Origin: Demequina sp.
GTDB taxonomy: Bacteria; Actinomycetota; Actinomycetes; Actinomycetales; Demequinaceae
NCBI GenBank assembly: GCA_024707205.1
Contig: JANQAD010000001.1
Location: forward strand, 1,178,001 to 1,242,000
Reading direction: 5' to 3'
DNA: 64,000 bases
Numbering within the stretch: position 1 is the first letter of the stretch; every line of letters starts with the position of its first letter. Under the pieces are notes generated by a model. The model saw nothing but the letters and a program-made list of their open reading frames with translations. It did not search any database and was not told the origin of the DNA. Of the stretch, positions 1 through 8,972 are shown in pieces. A program made the position numbers and the translations under genes.

Positions 1-1178
1 GCGGCCAGTGCCACGACGATCGCCGAGATCGCGCCAACGGCGATCGCCCAACGGGGGCCGATGGCCTCGCCGATCCACCCCACGACGGGCGATCCGATGG
101 GCGTCGCGCCCATCAGCACCATCATGTAGAGGCTCATGACACGGCCGCGCATCGTGGGCGCCGTGGTCGTCTGCACCCACGCGTTGCACGTGGTGAGCAG
201 CGTGATGGCGAAGAAGCCCGCGGGGATCGTGAGCAGCGCGTAGACGCCATAGGTGGGCGCGAGGGCCATGAGCCCCGTCGAGACGCCGAACAGCGCCGCG
301 GCTCCGACGATGTAGCGAAGCCGCGGCCGACCGCGGCGGGCCGCGAGGAGCGCGCCGGCAAGCGAGCCGATCGCCATGATCGAGCCCAGGATCCCGTATT
401 CGCCAGCGCCCTTGTCGAACTCCACGCGGGCCATGAGCGCGCTCGTCATTTGGAAGTTGAGGCCCAGCGCGCTGACCACAGCGACGATGATCATGATGAC
501 GACGATGTCCGCCCGACGTCGCACGTAGCGCACGCCCTCGCGCACTTGGCCCTTGCGTCGGGCAACCCGCTCGTGGGGGATGAGCTCGCGGATGCGCATC
601 GCCAGCAGCGCGATGATCGTGGCGGCGAAGGTGAGGCCGTTGATCATGAACACCCACCCGGTGCCCACCGCCGCGATGAGCACGCCGGCGATGCCGGGGC
701 CGATGAGCCGCGCGGCGTTGAAGCTCGCGGAGTTGAGGCCCACCGCGTTCGGAAGGTTCGGCGCCTCGACCAGCTGGGTCACGAAGGTCTGGCGGGCGGG
801 ATTGTCAAAGGCGGAGACCACGCCGAGCGCGAACGCGAACACGTACACGTGCCACAGCGCCACGGTGTCGGTGAGCACGAGCGTCCCGAGGCCGATGCCG
901 AGCGCGCCAGCCACCCCCTGCGTGACCATGAGCAGCTTGCGGGAGTCGAAGCGGTCGACGATGACGCCCGCATACGGAGATAGGAGCAGGAACGGCAGGA
1001 ACTGCAGGCCCGTCACGATGCCAACGGCGGTGCCCGAGTCGTGCGTGAGCGCCGTGAGGACCAGCCAGTCCTGGGCGACGCGCTGCATCCACGTCCCGAT
1101 GTTCGACACCAGGCCGCCGGCGAGCCACAGGCGGAAGTTGAAGAACTTGAGGGAGGCGAAGGTCTGCATCCCTTCCAT
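1..1178 (-). CDS. MFS transporter, EntS/MFS_3-like (C-terminus outside window)
   Basis: The reverse strand is open from an ATG at 1178 to the window edge and encodes a hydrophobic multi-spanning protein of at least 392 residues. It begins MEGMQTFASLKFFNFRLW and contains the MFS-type loop DRFDSRKLL near residue 75. The pattern (N-terminal phrase SNIGTWMQRVAQDWLV, long runs of alternating helices) is that of the MFS_3/enterobactin-exporter-like drug or siderophore exporters; the substrate cannot be read from sequence. A GGGGAG box lies just before ATG 1178; an in-frame ATG at 1169 is an alternative. It follows the TetR gene 1336-2193 on the same strand, separated by an inverted repeat, so TetR control is possible. 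The 3' end is missing because the window starts inside the gene. Confidence 0.85.
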   Translation of the reverse strand, partial: MEGMQTFASLKFFNFRLWLAGGLVSNIGTWMQRVAQDWLVLTALTHDSGTAVGIVTGLQFLPFLLLSPYAGVIVDRFDSRKLLMVTQGVAGALGIGLGTLVLTDTVALWHVYVFAFALGVVSAFDNPARQTFVTQLVEAPNLPNAVGLNSASFNAARLIGPGIAGVLIAAVGTGWVFMINGLTFAATIIALLAMRIRELIPHERVARRKGQVREGVRYVRRRADIVVIMIIVAVVSALGLNFQMTSALMARVEFDKGAGEYGILGSIMAIGSLAGALLAARRGRPRLRYIVGAAALFGVSTGLMALAPTYGVYALLTIPAGFFAITLLTTCNAWVQTTTAPTMRGRVMSLYMMVLMGATPIGSPVVGWIGEAIGPRWAIAVGAISAIVVALA

Positions 1179-1251
1179 TTTCTCCCCTTGTGGCGAGCCG
1201 CGTGACCACGGCGCCGGTTGCGGCGCCGGCCCGGCCCCGTCGAGTCCTCAA

Positions 1252-1301
1252 ATGGACGCTGAGGTCGTCCAACGCGCGAATTCGCGGTACTCAGCGTCCA
1301 T
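1252..1301. repeat. Nested inverted repeat between TetR and MFS genes
   Basis: Arms atggacgctga (1252-1262) and tcagcgtccat (1291-1301) are perfect reverse complements. The loop holds a 12-bp palindrome cgcgaattcgcg (1275-1286). It lies just downstream of the TetR stop and upstream of the MFS start. It could terminate the TetR transcript, be an operator for the MFS gene, or be a variant of the dispersed AGCGTCGGGC family, since the arm carries AGCGTCC. Confidence 0.55.
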
Positions 1302-1335
1302 CTGGGGGTGGGTCGCACGCGGCGGCTGTCCCCAG

Positions 1336-2193
1336 CTACACCGTGGGCGGATCGCTGGACGACGCGATGCCGGTGAGCAGCGCATCGACGCCCCACGCGA
1401 ACCGCGTGGTCTCGCTGCCCATGAACAGCACGTCCTGAACCGCGGCGAGGTTGGGGTACTTCTCGCCGTCGCCCACGGCCTCGCGGAACGCCCTGATGGT
1501 TTCCGACGGCGTGGCTGGGTCCTGCGCGTCGGCCGCGTGTTCTGCGGCCCCGCCCATGGTCCACAGCAGGAGCAGGTCCATCCCTAGCGCGCGGCGCGAG
1601 GGCGTGATTCCGCCCTCCTCGAGCAGGCCGATGAGATGGTCCGCGAAACGCAGCGTGTTCTCGCCGAACGGGCGCACCTCGAGCGCGGATCTCGCGAGGT
1701 CCGGGTACTCGAGCAGCTCCTGGGAGAGGTCTCGCAGCAGAAGGGTGACGCGCTCGCGCCAGGTGCCCTCGGCAACCGTCAGGTCGATCTCGCCGACGAT
1801 GCGATCGAGCATGTGTCCGTGCAGTTCTGCCATGGAACTGACGTGCGCATAGATGGACGCGGGTCCGGTGTTGAGATCGTGGGCGACCGCGCGCATCGTG
1901 ACCTTGTCCAGGCCCCTGCGCTGCATGATGCGCATCGCCGTGTCCACCACGGCCTCTCGGGACAGGTTGCCGCGAGGGCGCCCCGGTCCGCGGCGGGGAG
2001 GGTTGCCGCGGCCCTGATGCCCCATGCCCGCCTCGCGCTCCTCGCGATTGGCACGCATCTGCTCCGCTTGCACCGCCATCTGGCGCATCCACTCCTCGCG
2101 GAGCTCGTCGCGAAGCCGCTTGCCCTCCTCGCGGAACTCACGACGCAGCTGCGCGGCTTCGGGGCCGTTTCGCCAGTCGTTTTTGTCCGCCAT
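1336..2193 (-). CDS. TetR/AcrR family regulator with charged N-terminal extension
   Basis: This 285-residue protein has a TetR helix-turn-helix at about residues 76-125 (LSREAVVDTAMRIMQRRG, then TMRAVAHDLNTGPASIYAHV) and a helical ligand/dimerisation domain behind it. Ordinary TetR proteins have 190-230 residues; the excess is a charged Arg/Glu-rich N-terminal stretch of about 70 residues that looks helical or coiled-coil, followed by a Gly/Pro/Arg hinge. The gene is divergent from the DrrA/DrrB-type exporter at 2328, and two dyads sit between them, so it most likely represses that exporter and itself. Its ligand is unknown. The C-terminal half resembles the TetR_C tetracycline-repressor-like group. 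Confidence 0.88.
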   Translation of the reverse strand: MADKNDWRNGPEAAQLRREFREEGKRLRDELREEWMRQMAVQAEQMRANREEREAGMGHQGRGNPPRRGPGRPRGNLSREAVVDTAMRIMQRRGLDKVTMRAVAHDLNTGPASIYAHVSSMAELHGHMLDRIVGEIDLTVAEGTWRERVTLLLRDLSQELLEYPDLARSALEVRPFGENTLRFADHLIGLLEEGGITPSRRALGMDLLLLWTMGGAAEHAADAQDPATPSETIRAFREAVGDGEKYPNLAAVQDVLFMGSETTRFAWGVDALLTGIASSSDPPTV

Positions 2194-2225
2194 GCCCCCA
2201 CAGTACGCGAAAAGTGAAAGAAAAG

Positions 2226-2275
2226 CGAACGCGTTCGGAAATGACTTGCATTTTGCGAACGTGTTCGCTTACGAT
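2226..2275 (+). promoter_or_regulatory. Two TetR-type operators and promoter for the ABC exporter
   Basis: The perfect palindrome cgaacgcgttcg (2226-2237) and the near-palindrome gcgaacgtgttcgc (2255-2268) share the half-site GCGAAC. Their centres are 30 bp apart, about three helical turns. The second lies inside the spacer of a likely promoter, TTGCAT (2246-2251) and TACGAT (2270-2275), 18 bp apart and reading toward the ABC genes. Occupancy by the divergent TetR protein would block that promoter. Confidence 0.72.
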
Positions 2276-2327
2276 CATGTTCGTGCCCGCGCAACCCCGG
2301 CGTCGGGCCGTATCGAAAGGAGCGCCC

Positions 2328-3301
<974 letters not shown>

Positions 3302-3305
<4 letters not shown>

Positions 3306-4111
3306 CCGTCATCACTCCCGGCTTTGACCGGACCCTCCGCCGCCACGTCTCGCTCAACCAGACGCTGCGCGACTCCTGGATCATGGCGCGGCGCTCGCTC
3401 ATCAAGATGCGCCGCACGCCCGAGCAGCTCATCGACGTGACGCTGCAGCCCATCATCTTCACGGTGATGTTCACGTACATCTTCGGCGGCGCCATCGCCG
3501 GCGGCGTGGCCGCCTACCTGCCGATCATCGTGCCCGGCATCCTCGTGCAGACCGTCCTGACGGGCGCTTCTGCCGCGGGCACCAACCTTCGCGATGACAT
3601 GGACAAGGGCGTCTTCGATCGCTTCAAGTCCCTGCCCATGGCCCGCATCGCGCCACTCTCCGGCGCGCTGACCGGTGACCTCGTGCGCTACTTCATCGCG
3701 AGCGTCATCACGTTCGTGACGGCGTACGCGATGGGCTACCGGCCGGGCGGCGGCCTGGGCGGTGTCGCCGCGTGCATCCTGCTGGTCATGGCCTGCGCGT
3801 GGGCGCTGTCGTGGATCTTCGCCCTCGTGGGCGTGTCCATGAAGTCGTCCCGCGGAGTGCAGGGCATCGCGTTCCTGATCCTGTTCCCGCTGACGTTCCT
3901 CTCGAACGCGTTCGTCCCCGCCGAGACGATGCCGCACTGGCTGCAGACATTCGTCCGCTTCAACCCCGTGACGCACATCATCAACGCGGCGCGCAACCTG
4001 TGCAACGAGGGCACGTTCGGCTCCGATGGCTTCCTCGCGCTCGTGGGTGCCGCCGTGGTGATCGCGATCTTCGCGCCGCTCACGGTGCGCAAGTACCGCA
4101 CTCACACGTAG
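3302..4111 (+). CDS. ABC-2 type permease, DrrB family
   Basis: This 269-residue integral membrane protein has about six hydrophobic segments and the ABC-2 family pattern: an N-terminal cytoplasmic stretch, then PIIFTVMFTYIFGGAIAGG, the loop DMDKGVFDRFKSLPMARIA and a late LSNAFVPAETMPHWLQ. Such proteins form the membrane channel for a DrrA-type ATPase. The ATG overlaps the ATPase stop by 4 nt, showing translational coupling. It is followed by a strong inverted repeat at 4124-4166. Confidence 0.92.
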
Positions 4112-4123
4112 CCAACCCCCCAC

Positions 4124-4166
4124 AAGGCCCGACGCTCGCGCACCACCCGTGCCAGCGTCGGGCCTT
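4124..4166 (+). terminator. Stem-loop terminator built from paired GCCCGACGCT words
   Basis: aaggcccgacgct (4124-4136) and agcgtcgggcctt (4154-4166) form a perfect 13-bp stem with a 17-nt loop, 12 bases after the permease stop. Each arm contains one copy of the dispersed decamer described below. There is no long T tract, which is normal in high-GC actinobacteria. Confidence 0.75.
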
Positions 4167-4178
4167 GTTCGCGTCCGC

Positions 4179-4284
4179 TACCCTTGTCCCCAGAGGCGTG
4201 GCGAGTGTCCACGCAGGAGGCCACGCATGACAGAGCTCTAGGTCGCCAGACCTCGCGTCTGGCAACGGATCCCCCCGTCCAGAC
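4179..4284 (+). promoter_or_regulatory. Attenuator-like leader of the ABC-F gene
   Basis: A possible -10 box TACCCT (4179-4184) precedes a leader of about 110 nt. After the four-codon ORF at 4227, gccagac (4245-4251) can pair with gtctggc (4257-4263). The same gtctgg (4257-4262) can instead pair with ccagac (4279-4284), extended by acgg (4265-4268) with ccgt (4275-4278). The two structures are mutually exclusive; the second ends six bases before the ABC-F ribosome-binding site GGAG (4290-4293). A third stem, gcgtggc (4196-4202) with gccacgc (4220-4226), encloses the ribosome-binding site of the small ORF. This matches ribosome-stalling attenuation of antibiotic-resistance genes. Confidence 0.6.
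4227..4241 (+). CDS. Putative four-codon leader peptide MTEL
   Basis: ATG ACA GAG CTC TAG is preceded by a perfect AGGAGG (4215-4220) six bases upstream. It sits between the likely promoter and the alternative hairpins of the ABC-F leader. A ribosome stalled here by a translation inhibitor would affect the first hairpin arm at 4245-4251, four bases beyond the stop. The coding potential itself is too short to test; the placement is the evidence. Confidence 0.5.
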   Translation: MTEL

Positions 4285-4298
4285 CCCTCGGAGCACTC

Positions 4299-5924
4299 AT
4301 GCACGCCCTTTCCCTCTCTCACGTTTCCTTTTCCTGGCCCGACGGCCGCCCCGTCTTCCGCGACCTCACCTTCGCTCTGCCTCCCGGCCTGTCCGGGATC
4401 GTGGGCCGCAACGGCATCGGCAAGTCCACGCTGCTGCGCCTCGCCGTAGGCGAATACGGCCCGACGGCCGGGCACGTCGAGCGCCCGCCTCGTCTCGCGT
4501 ACGTGCCCCAGTCGGTGACGCTCGCCGCTGTGCCACCCAAAACCACCGCGACCGTCGCCGAGGTGCTCGGCGTAGCGGACCGTTTGAGCGCGCTGCGCGC
4601 GATCGAGGCCGGCTCCGCTGACCCCGCGCACTTCGACGCGCTCGCCGACGACTGGCTAGTAGAGGACCGCGCGCTCGCGGTGCTCCGGTCGCTGGGCCTG
4701 TCCGGGCTGAGCCTGGACCGCACCGTGGGTGAGGTGAGCGGCGGCGAGGCCACGCTGCTTGCGATCGGCGCGGCGCTGCTGACCGAGCCCCAGGTGCTGC
4801 TGCTCGACGAGCCCACCAACAACCTGGATGCACACGCGCGCGACTTGCTCGCGAGCGCCCTCGGCTCGCGTGCGGGCGCCACCGCGGTGGTCACCCACGA
4901 CCGCTCACTCCTCGCGGGCGTCGACCGGATCGGCGAGCTGCGAGAGCGAGACGACCGCACCACGGAGCTGCGCTGGTTCGGCGGTGCCATCGAAGCCTTC
5001 GAGGGCGCAATCGCGCGCGAGCGTGAGGCCGCCGCGCAGGCCGTGGACACCGCAAACGCAGACGTCGCTCGGCAGCATCGCGACCTTCGCTCGCGGGTGG
5101 AGGGCGACGGCAAGCGCCGACAGCGCGCGGCCAAGGCGCGCGCCAACCACGAGGTCACGCGCGGGGGCGTCAAGGCCAAGCAGGACCAGGCCGCGAAGAC
5201 GGAGGCCAGGCTGTCGAAGGTGCACGAGGCCCGGCTTGCTCAGGCGCGCGAAGCGCTCGCGTCCGCCCGGGCGGCCATCCCACGGGACCGCAGCATCAAA
5301 CTGGACCTGCCAGGCACGCTGGTGCCACAGCGTCGGGCGGTCGCAGACATCACAGGACTGGTGACGCGAGCCGGCACCGAACTCACCGCCGCCATCCAAG
5401 GCCCTGAGCGCATCCACCTCACGGGCCGCAATGGCAGCGGCAAGACCACTCTGATCGAGACGATCCTTGGGCTGATCCCGCCTGCGGCGGGCGAGGTCAG
5501 GTTGCTGGTGCCAGTTGGGTATCTGGCGCAGCGTCTCGACATCCTGGACGACGCGGCGACCGTGCTGGAGAACGTGGGCCATCGCGCCACAGGCGCCTCT
5601 CCCCAGGAGATCAGAGATCAGCTGGGGAGGTTCCAGTTCCGGGGTGCGGCGGTGGAAGCGCCGGCCGCGACCCTCAGCGGCGGTGAGCGGTTCCGAGCGG
5701 CGCTCGCGTGCGTGCTGCTCGCGCGGCCGGAGCCGCAGCTGCTCATCCTCGACGAGCCCACCAACAACCTCGACTTCGAATCGCAATCGCAACTGGTGCA
5801 GGCGCTCGAGGGGTACCGGGGTGCGCTGCTGGTGGTCAGCCACGACGACGCCTTCGTGGAGCGCATAGCGCCCACGCGCGTGTGGGCGCTCGAGGGGTCG
5901 ACGGTCACCGACTGGGCCGCGTAG
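4299..5924 (+). CDS. ABC-F family ATPase (antibiotic-resistance / ribosome-protection type)
   Basis: This 541-residue protein has two ATPase domains and no membrane segments. Domain 1 has Walker A GRNGIGKST (about residues 36-44), signature VSGGEATLLA and Walker B LLLDEPTNNLD. Domain 2 has GRNGSGKTT, LSGGERFRAALA and LLILDEPTNNLD. A charged linker of about 100 residues rich in Ala, Arg, Lys and Glu separates them, as in ABC-F proteins that enter the ribosomal E site. Actinobacterial relatives such as TlrC or OleB act on macrolides and related drugs; Lsa/Vga types act elsewhere. The specificity here is unknown. GGAG (4290-4293) supports ATG 4299. The leader structure suggests induction by a ribosome-targeting drug. 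Confidence 0.88.
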   Translation: MHALSLSHVSFSWPDGRPVFRDLTFALPPGLSGIVGRNGIGKSTLLRLAVGEYGPTAGHVERPPRLAYVPQSVTLAAVPPKTTATVAEVLGVADRLSALRAIEAGSADPAHFDALADDWLVEDRALAVLRSLGLSGLSLDRTVGEVSGGEATLLAIGAALLTEPQVLLLDEPTNNLDAHARDLLASALGSRAGATAVVTHDRSLLAGVDRIGELRERDDRTTELRWFGGAIEAFEGAIAREREAAAQAVDTANADVARQHRDLRSRVEGDGKRRQRAAKARANHEVTRGGVKAKQDQAAKTEARLSKVHEARLAQAREALASARAAIPRDRSIKLDLPGTLVPQRRAVADITGLVTRAGTELTAAIQGPERIHLTGRNGSGKTTLIETILGLIPPAAGEVRLLVPVGYLAQRLDILDDAATVLENVGHRATGASPQEIRDQLGRFQFRGAAVEAPAATLSGGERFRAALACVLLARPEPQLLILDEPTNNLDFESQSQLVQALEGYRGALLVVSHDDAFVERIAPTRVWALEGSTVTDWAA

Positions 5925-5978
5925 GGAATCGGTCCGACGCTGTGCGGCGTTTACCAGGGCAGTGGACTAGGAGATGCC

Positions 5979-6365
5979 ATGAGCACTGCGCAGCGCAGCA
6001 CGTACCAACCCGGGGTGTGCAACATCGGGCCGGCGGAGATTCGCCGCCGGCGAATGAGCGGCTGGGTGGGCACCGGGATCTCGGTGATCTTCCTCGCCGT
6101 GGCGTTCGCGCTGGACTGGGCGCCCGCGTGGCGGCTGCTGGTGTTCCTGCCCGCGTTCATGGCGGCGCAGGGCTTCCTCCAGGCGGCGTTCCACTTCTGC
6201 GTCGGCTTCGCCTCGCGAGGTCTGTTCAACTTTGGCGAACTCGGCCACGAGGAGTCTGTGGATCAGGCTGAGTTCCGCAAGGCGGATCAGCGCAAGGCAC
6301 TCCAGATCTCGGCGTTGGCGTTCCTCGCGGCTGCGGTGGTCGCGGCGGTGGCGTTCCTTATCTAG
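5979..6365 (+). CDS. Conserved small membrane protein (PGVCNIGPAEI motif)
   Basis: The 128-residue product starts MSTAQRSTYQPGVCNIGPAE, a motif shared by many uncharacterised bacterial proteins, followed by Arg-rich residues. Three or four hydrophobic segments follow (about residues 32-47, 50-70 and 108-127), separated by the soluble loop HEESVDQAEFRKADQRKALQ. AGGAG precedes the ATG. Its stop overlaps the stop of the opposite-strand gene at 6362. I can assign no function beyond a cytoplasmic-membrane location. Confidence 0.75.
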   Translation: MSTAQRSTYQPGVCNIGPAEIRRRRMSGWVGTGISVIFLAVAFALDWAPAWRLLVFLPAFMAAQGFLQAAFHFCVGFASRGLFNFGELGHEESVDQAEFRKADQRKALQISALAFLAAAVVAAVAFLI

Positions 6366-6954
6366 ACGAGCCCGTAGGCGACGTAGACGCCAAGGGCGAT
6401 CACCGCGGCGAAGACAACCGCGAGCGTACGCCCGGCCCACGTGGGCAGGTGGTACCAGGCGATCGTGGCCAGGGCCGCAACTCCGACGGCGGCCTGCGCC
6501 CACCAGTAGCCGGCGGGCGTCGAGTCGGCGATTCGCGTGAGCCCGTGCCACGCCTCGCCAATCGCGATTCCGGGCCACAGCGCGGCCGCGGCGGCTTTCG
6601 CGAGCATCGGCGTGCGAGACCTCAGCACCCACACCGCGAGGCCCATGGCTCCGCCAACGACCACGCCGGCCGTGGACCACGTCGCCACCCACGTGGCGCT
6701 GCTCGCGAAGCCGCGAAGGTGAGCGGTCAGGTAGTAGCCGGCCACGAGCGCGGGGCCCGCGAGGGCGCCGATCAGTGCTGATGTCCACCAGCGTCGGGCC
6801 GCGAAGGCGGCCAGCCCCGCCACGGCGACCACGGGAGCGGCGGAGTTGAACATGGGGGCGAGCCAGTCCGGCCGTAGGTCTGGCCAAAGCTCATCGCGAC
6901 GCCTGCGGCGAACGCGACCACGAGGGCGAAGACGCCCTTGAACACGCGCGTCAC
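6362..6954 (-). pseudogene. DUF6518-like membrane protein, apparent frameshift
   Basis: The N-terminus MTRVFKGVFALVVAFAAGV...GQTYG is read from GTG 6954, but the rest (PDWLAPMFNSAAPVVAVAG and about five membrane helices to AYGLV) lies in another frame. The two parts join naturally if one base is added near 6873-6880, within the short gg/cc runs there. The composite resembles the DUF6518 family of small actinobacterial membrane proteins; I am moderately sure of this match. The GTG overlaps the stop of the upstream ABM gene as GTGA, showing an operon. The defect may be a sequencing error. Confidence 0.6.
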
Positions 6955-7268
6955 AGCGCGAGCCGGCCGGGGCCGAAGACCGAGGCGAGGCCACCGACAG
7001 CCTCGAGCTCGTGGCGCTGCTCATAGCCGACCATCCACGGGCGAATGCGCTCTACGAGGGCCTTTGTGGCGTCAGACTGGAGCCAGGCCTGGTGCGCCTC
7101 GTCGCTCGCCCAGGCCTCCGCGATCCACACGCCGGTCAGGTCGCCGGGCTTCACGGCAACGAGGTAGGTGAGGCATCCGGGCATCGAATCCACCTCGAGC
7201 ACGAGCGCCTCGGCGAGGGCGTCACGGTTGCCGGGTGTGGCCTCGATGCGGCCGATCATCGCGTCCAT
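6951..7268 (-). CDS. Antibiotic biosynthesis monooxygenase (ABM) domain protein
   Basis: This 105-residue protein has the ABM/YgiN ferredoxin-like fold pattern: MIGRIEATPGNRDALAEAL, then the GCLTYLVAV strand, and VWIAEAWASDEAHQAWLQSD before the last helix. Family members are small cofactor-free quinol monooxygenases or related stress proteins; the exact reaction is unknown. A box TAGCCT (reverse strand, 7275-7280) lies six bases before the ATG, suggesting a leaderless transcript. It is coupled to the downstream membrane protein by a GTGA overlap. Confidence 0.82.
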   Translation of the reverse strand: MDAMIGRIEATPGNRDALAEALVLEVDSMPGCLTYLVAVKPGDLTGVWIAEAWASDEAHQAWLQSDATKALVERIRPWMVGYEQRHELEAVGGLASVFGPGRLAL

Positions 7269-7277
7269 GTGGCCAGG

Positions 7278-8204
7278 CTAGCGGCGTGCCGTCGCCACCG
7301 AGCCTTCGATTGCGTCGGCGAGCGGCGTGGCGCCCCAGCCGAACCGTCGCTGAAAGTCCTCGGCCTTCACGATGAAGGGCTCCTCGAACTCGTACATCAT
7401 CTCGACACTCGCCCGCAGCGCGGGGTTGAAGAGCCCGATCGCCTTCATCGCGGTGCCACGGATTGCCTGGATCTTGGCCGCGCCCTCGTTGCCCGCAGCG
7501 GCCCAGATCCGGTCGCAGAGTTCTCGCTGGGTCACGGGGGACATCGCCGGCAGGATCCAAGGGCGGCCATAAGCGTCGTCGGCGAGGGCGATGTCGGCCA
7601 TCGCGCGGGCCACATCCGGCACGTAGCTGAAGGAGTGCGGCTGGTCTGTGCCGCCCAGCACCTTGAGGGCCTTTCCAGCTTTCGCCGGCCCGGTGAGCAG
7701 GCTGCGCGTGAGCTCGTAGTCCGCGCCCACGTAGTTGCTTGGGCGGGTGAGGGCAATCTGGATGCGGCCCTCGGCGTGGGCCCTCAGGGCCTCGTGCGCC
7801 ATCGACTTCCGCACCCGTCCCTTGGCGCTGCACGGGGCTTCTGGGGTGGTGTCCGTGATGGTGCCGTGGTCGCCGCGACCGTACATGTAGAGGTTGTCCG
7901 CGATCACGAGCTTCGCACTCGTGGCGGCCACGGCGTCGATGATGCCGCGCTGCAGTTCAGGAAACTCTTCGGCCCAGCGGTGGTAGGCCGGCTGCGCCGT
8001 GTGGATGACGATGTCGCTGCCTGCGATGACTTTGGCGAGGGCCTCGGGATCGCGGGCGTCGGTCCTGATGTGCCCGACGCTGCCCGGGAGCTCGCGGTGG
8101 GCATCGCCCCTGGAAATGACTTGGGTTTGGACATCGCGAGTGATCAGTTCGCGAGCGAGCGAGCTACCGAGGCTGCCCGCTCCGATGATGCTGATGGTGG
8201 TCAT
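7278..8204 (-). CDS. NAD-dependent epimerase/dehydratase-like (atypical SDR)
   Basis: The 308-residue protein opens with the nucleotide-binding motif ISIIGAGSLGSSLARELI (Gly-x-Gly-x-x-Gly form), then DIVIHTAQPAYHRW and the NLYMYGRGDHG segment expected near the SDR active-site Tyr. The context NYVGADY, TRPSN and SYVPDVARAM is typical of NmrA/epimerase-like extended SDRs. It lacks a canonical YxxxK close to the usual spacing, so catalysis is uncertain. AAGGAG lies seven bases before the ATG. The palindrome at 8226-8238 in its promoter is the same as that before the upstream TetR gene, which probably represses both. Confidence 0.82.
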   Translation of the reverse strand: MTTISIIGAGSLGSSLARELITRDVQTQVISRGDAHRELPGSVGHIRTDARDPEALAKVIAGSDIVIHTAQPAYHRWAEEFPELQRGIIDAVAATSAKLVIADNLYMYGRGDHGTITDTTPEAPCSAKGRVRKSMAHEALRAHAEGRIQIALTRPSNYVGADYELTRSLLTGPAKAGKALKVLGGTDQPHSFSYVPDVARAMADIALADDAYGRPWILPAMSPVTQRELCDRIWAAAGNEGAAKIQAIRGTAMKAIGLFNPALRASVEMMYEFEEPFIVKAEDFQRRFGWGATPLADAIEGSVATARR

Positions 8205-8225
8205 GGGTTTCTCCTTGTTGGTTAT

Positions 8226-8238
8226 TTAACGCTGTTAA
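8226..8238 (-). promoter_or_regulatory. TetR-type operator upstream of the SDR gene
   Basis: ttaacgctgttaa is a 13-bp dyad with arms TTAAC/GTTAA. It matches the dyad at 8891-8903 in 12 of 13 positions. It lies 22 bases before the SDR start, so one repressor can serve both promoters. Confidence 0.72.
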
Positions 8239-8279
8239 GTGACAGCTGCTCGTGGGTCGGTGGGTGGAGGGGATAGGGA

Positions 8280-8876
8280 TCAGGACAGGGAGGCGAGAAG
8301 CGAATCGGTGAGGGCGCGCGCGCGAGAGAGCACAGCGTCGGGCTCAAAGCCGCTGAACTGGTCGCGGAAGCTGACGGCGAGTGAGACGTTGCCGTGCAGC
8401 CCGGCCCAGAGCAGGCGAGCGGCCTCCTCCGGGTCTCCCGCGCGCAACTGCCCCGCTTGCATGGCGGCTTCGACGAGCATCACGAGGCCACGGAACGATT
8501 CAGGGTCGCCTGGCGCGGGGAGTGCCCATTGCTTGGGACGGATGAACATGACGTCATAGAGCATCGGGTTGTCGAGGGCGAAGGTGACATACGCGTCGCC
8601 AGCCGCACGGATCCCGTCGACGGGGCTCGTCGCCTGCCGCGCGGCGCGCTCCAACGTTGCTCCAAACTCCTCGAAACCGGCGCCGCAGACGGCCAGCATC
8701 AGCGCGTCCTTGTCCTGGAAATGGAGGTAGATGGTGGTGGCGCTGTAGCCGATCTCGCCCGCGATCTGGCGCATGCTCAGGCCGTCGACGCCGCGCTCCT
8801 TGAACAGCTCTGTTGCTGCGCCGAGGATCGCGGCGCGCACATCCGTGGTGCCGGAGTCTGGGCGGCGTGGGACCAT
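8280..8876 (-). CDS. TetR/AcrR family regulator
   Basis: From ATG 8876 the product has 198 residues. The DNA-binding domain is seen in VRAAILGAATELFKERGVDG, LSMRQIAGEIGYSATTIYLH and FQDKDAL. The C-terminal part resembles the WHG-type TetR ligand domain (LWAGLHGNVSLA). Longer reading from a TTG at 8912 would place the operator inside the gene. ATG 8876 is supported by the box TAGCGT (reverse strand, 8884-8889) seven bases upstream, a leaderless arrangement. The protein probably represses itself and the SDR gene 7278-8204 through identical dyads. Confidence 0.88.
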   Translation of the reverse strand: MVPRRPDSGTTDVRAAILGAATELFKERGVDGLSMRQIAGEIGYSATTIYLHFQDKDALMLAVCGAGFEEFGATLERAARQATSPVDGIRAAGDAYVTFALDNPMLYDVMFIRPKQWALPAPGDPESFRGLVMLVEAAMQAGQLRAGDPEEAARLLWAGLHGNVSLAVSFRDQFSGFEPDAVLSRARALTDSLLASLS

Positions 8877-8883
8877 GGGAGTG

Positions 8884-8904
8884 ACGCTACTTAACGCCGT
8901 TAAG
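8884..8904 (-). promoter_or_regulatory. Autoregulatory operator and -10 box of the TetR gene
   Basis: The dyad cttaacgccgttaag (8890-8904) abuts the reverse-strand -10 box TAGCGT (8884-8889). Repressor binding here would occlude the promoter. Confidence 0.72.
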
Positions 8905-8972
8905 TGTGTCAAGCCCCAACCCTGGCCGCGCGGCGCGCCGGAGCGCTGTTGGAGGGGGTTCGGCGGCCCCGG

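Noticed and set aside
1275-1286. cgcgaattcgcg as a stand-alone regulatory site
   Set aside because: It is a perfect palindrome but occurs once and sits in the loop of a larger inverted repeat, so I list it only as part of that structure.
8280-8912. TTG 8912 as the start of the second TetR gene
   Set aside because: It would place the operator dyad and -10 box inside the coding region; ATG 8876 fits the leaderless pattern.
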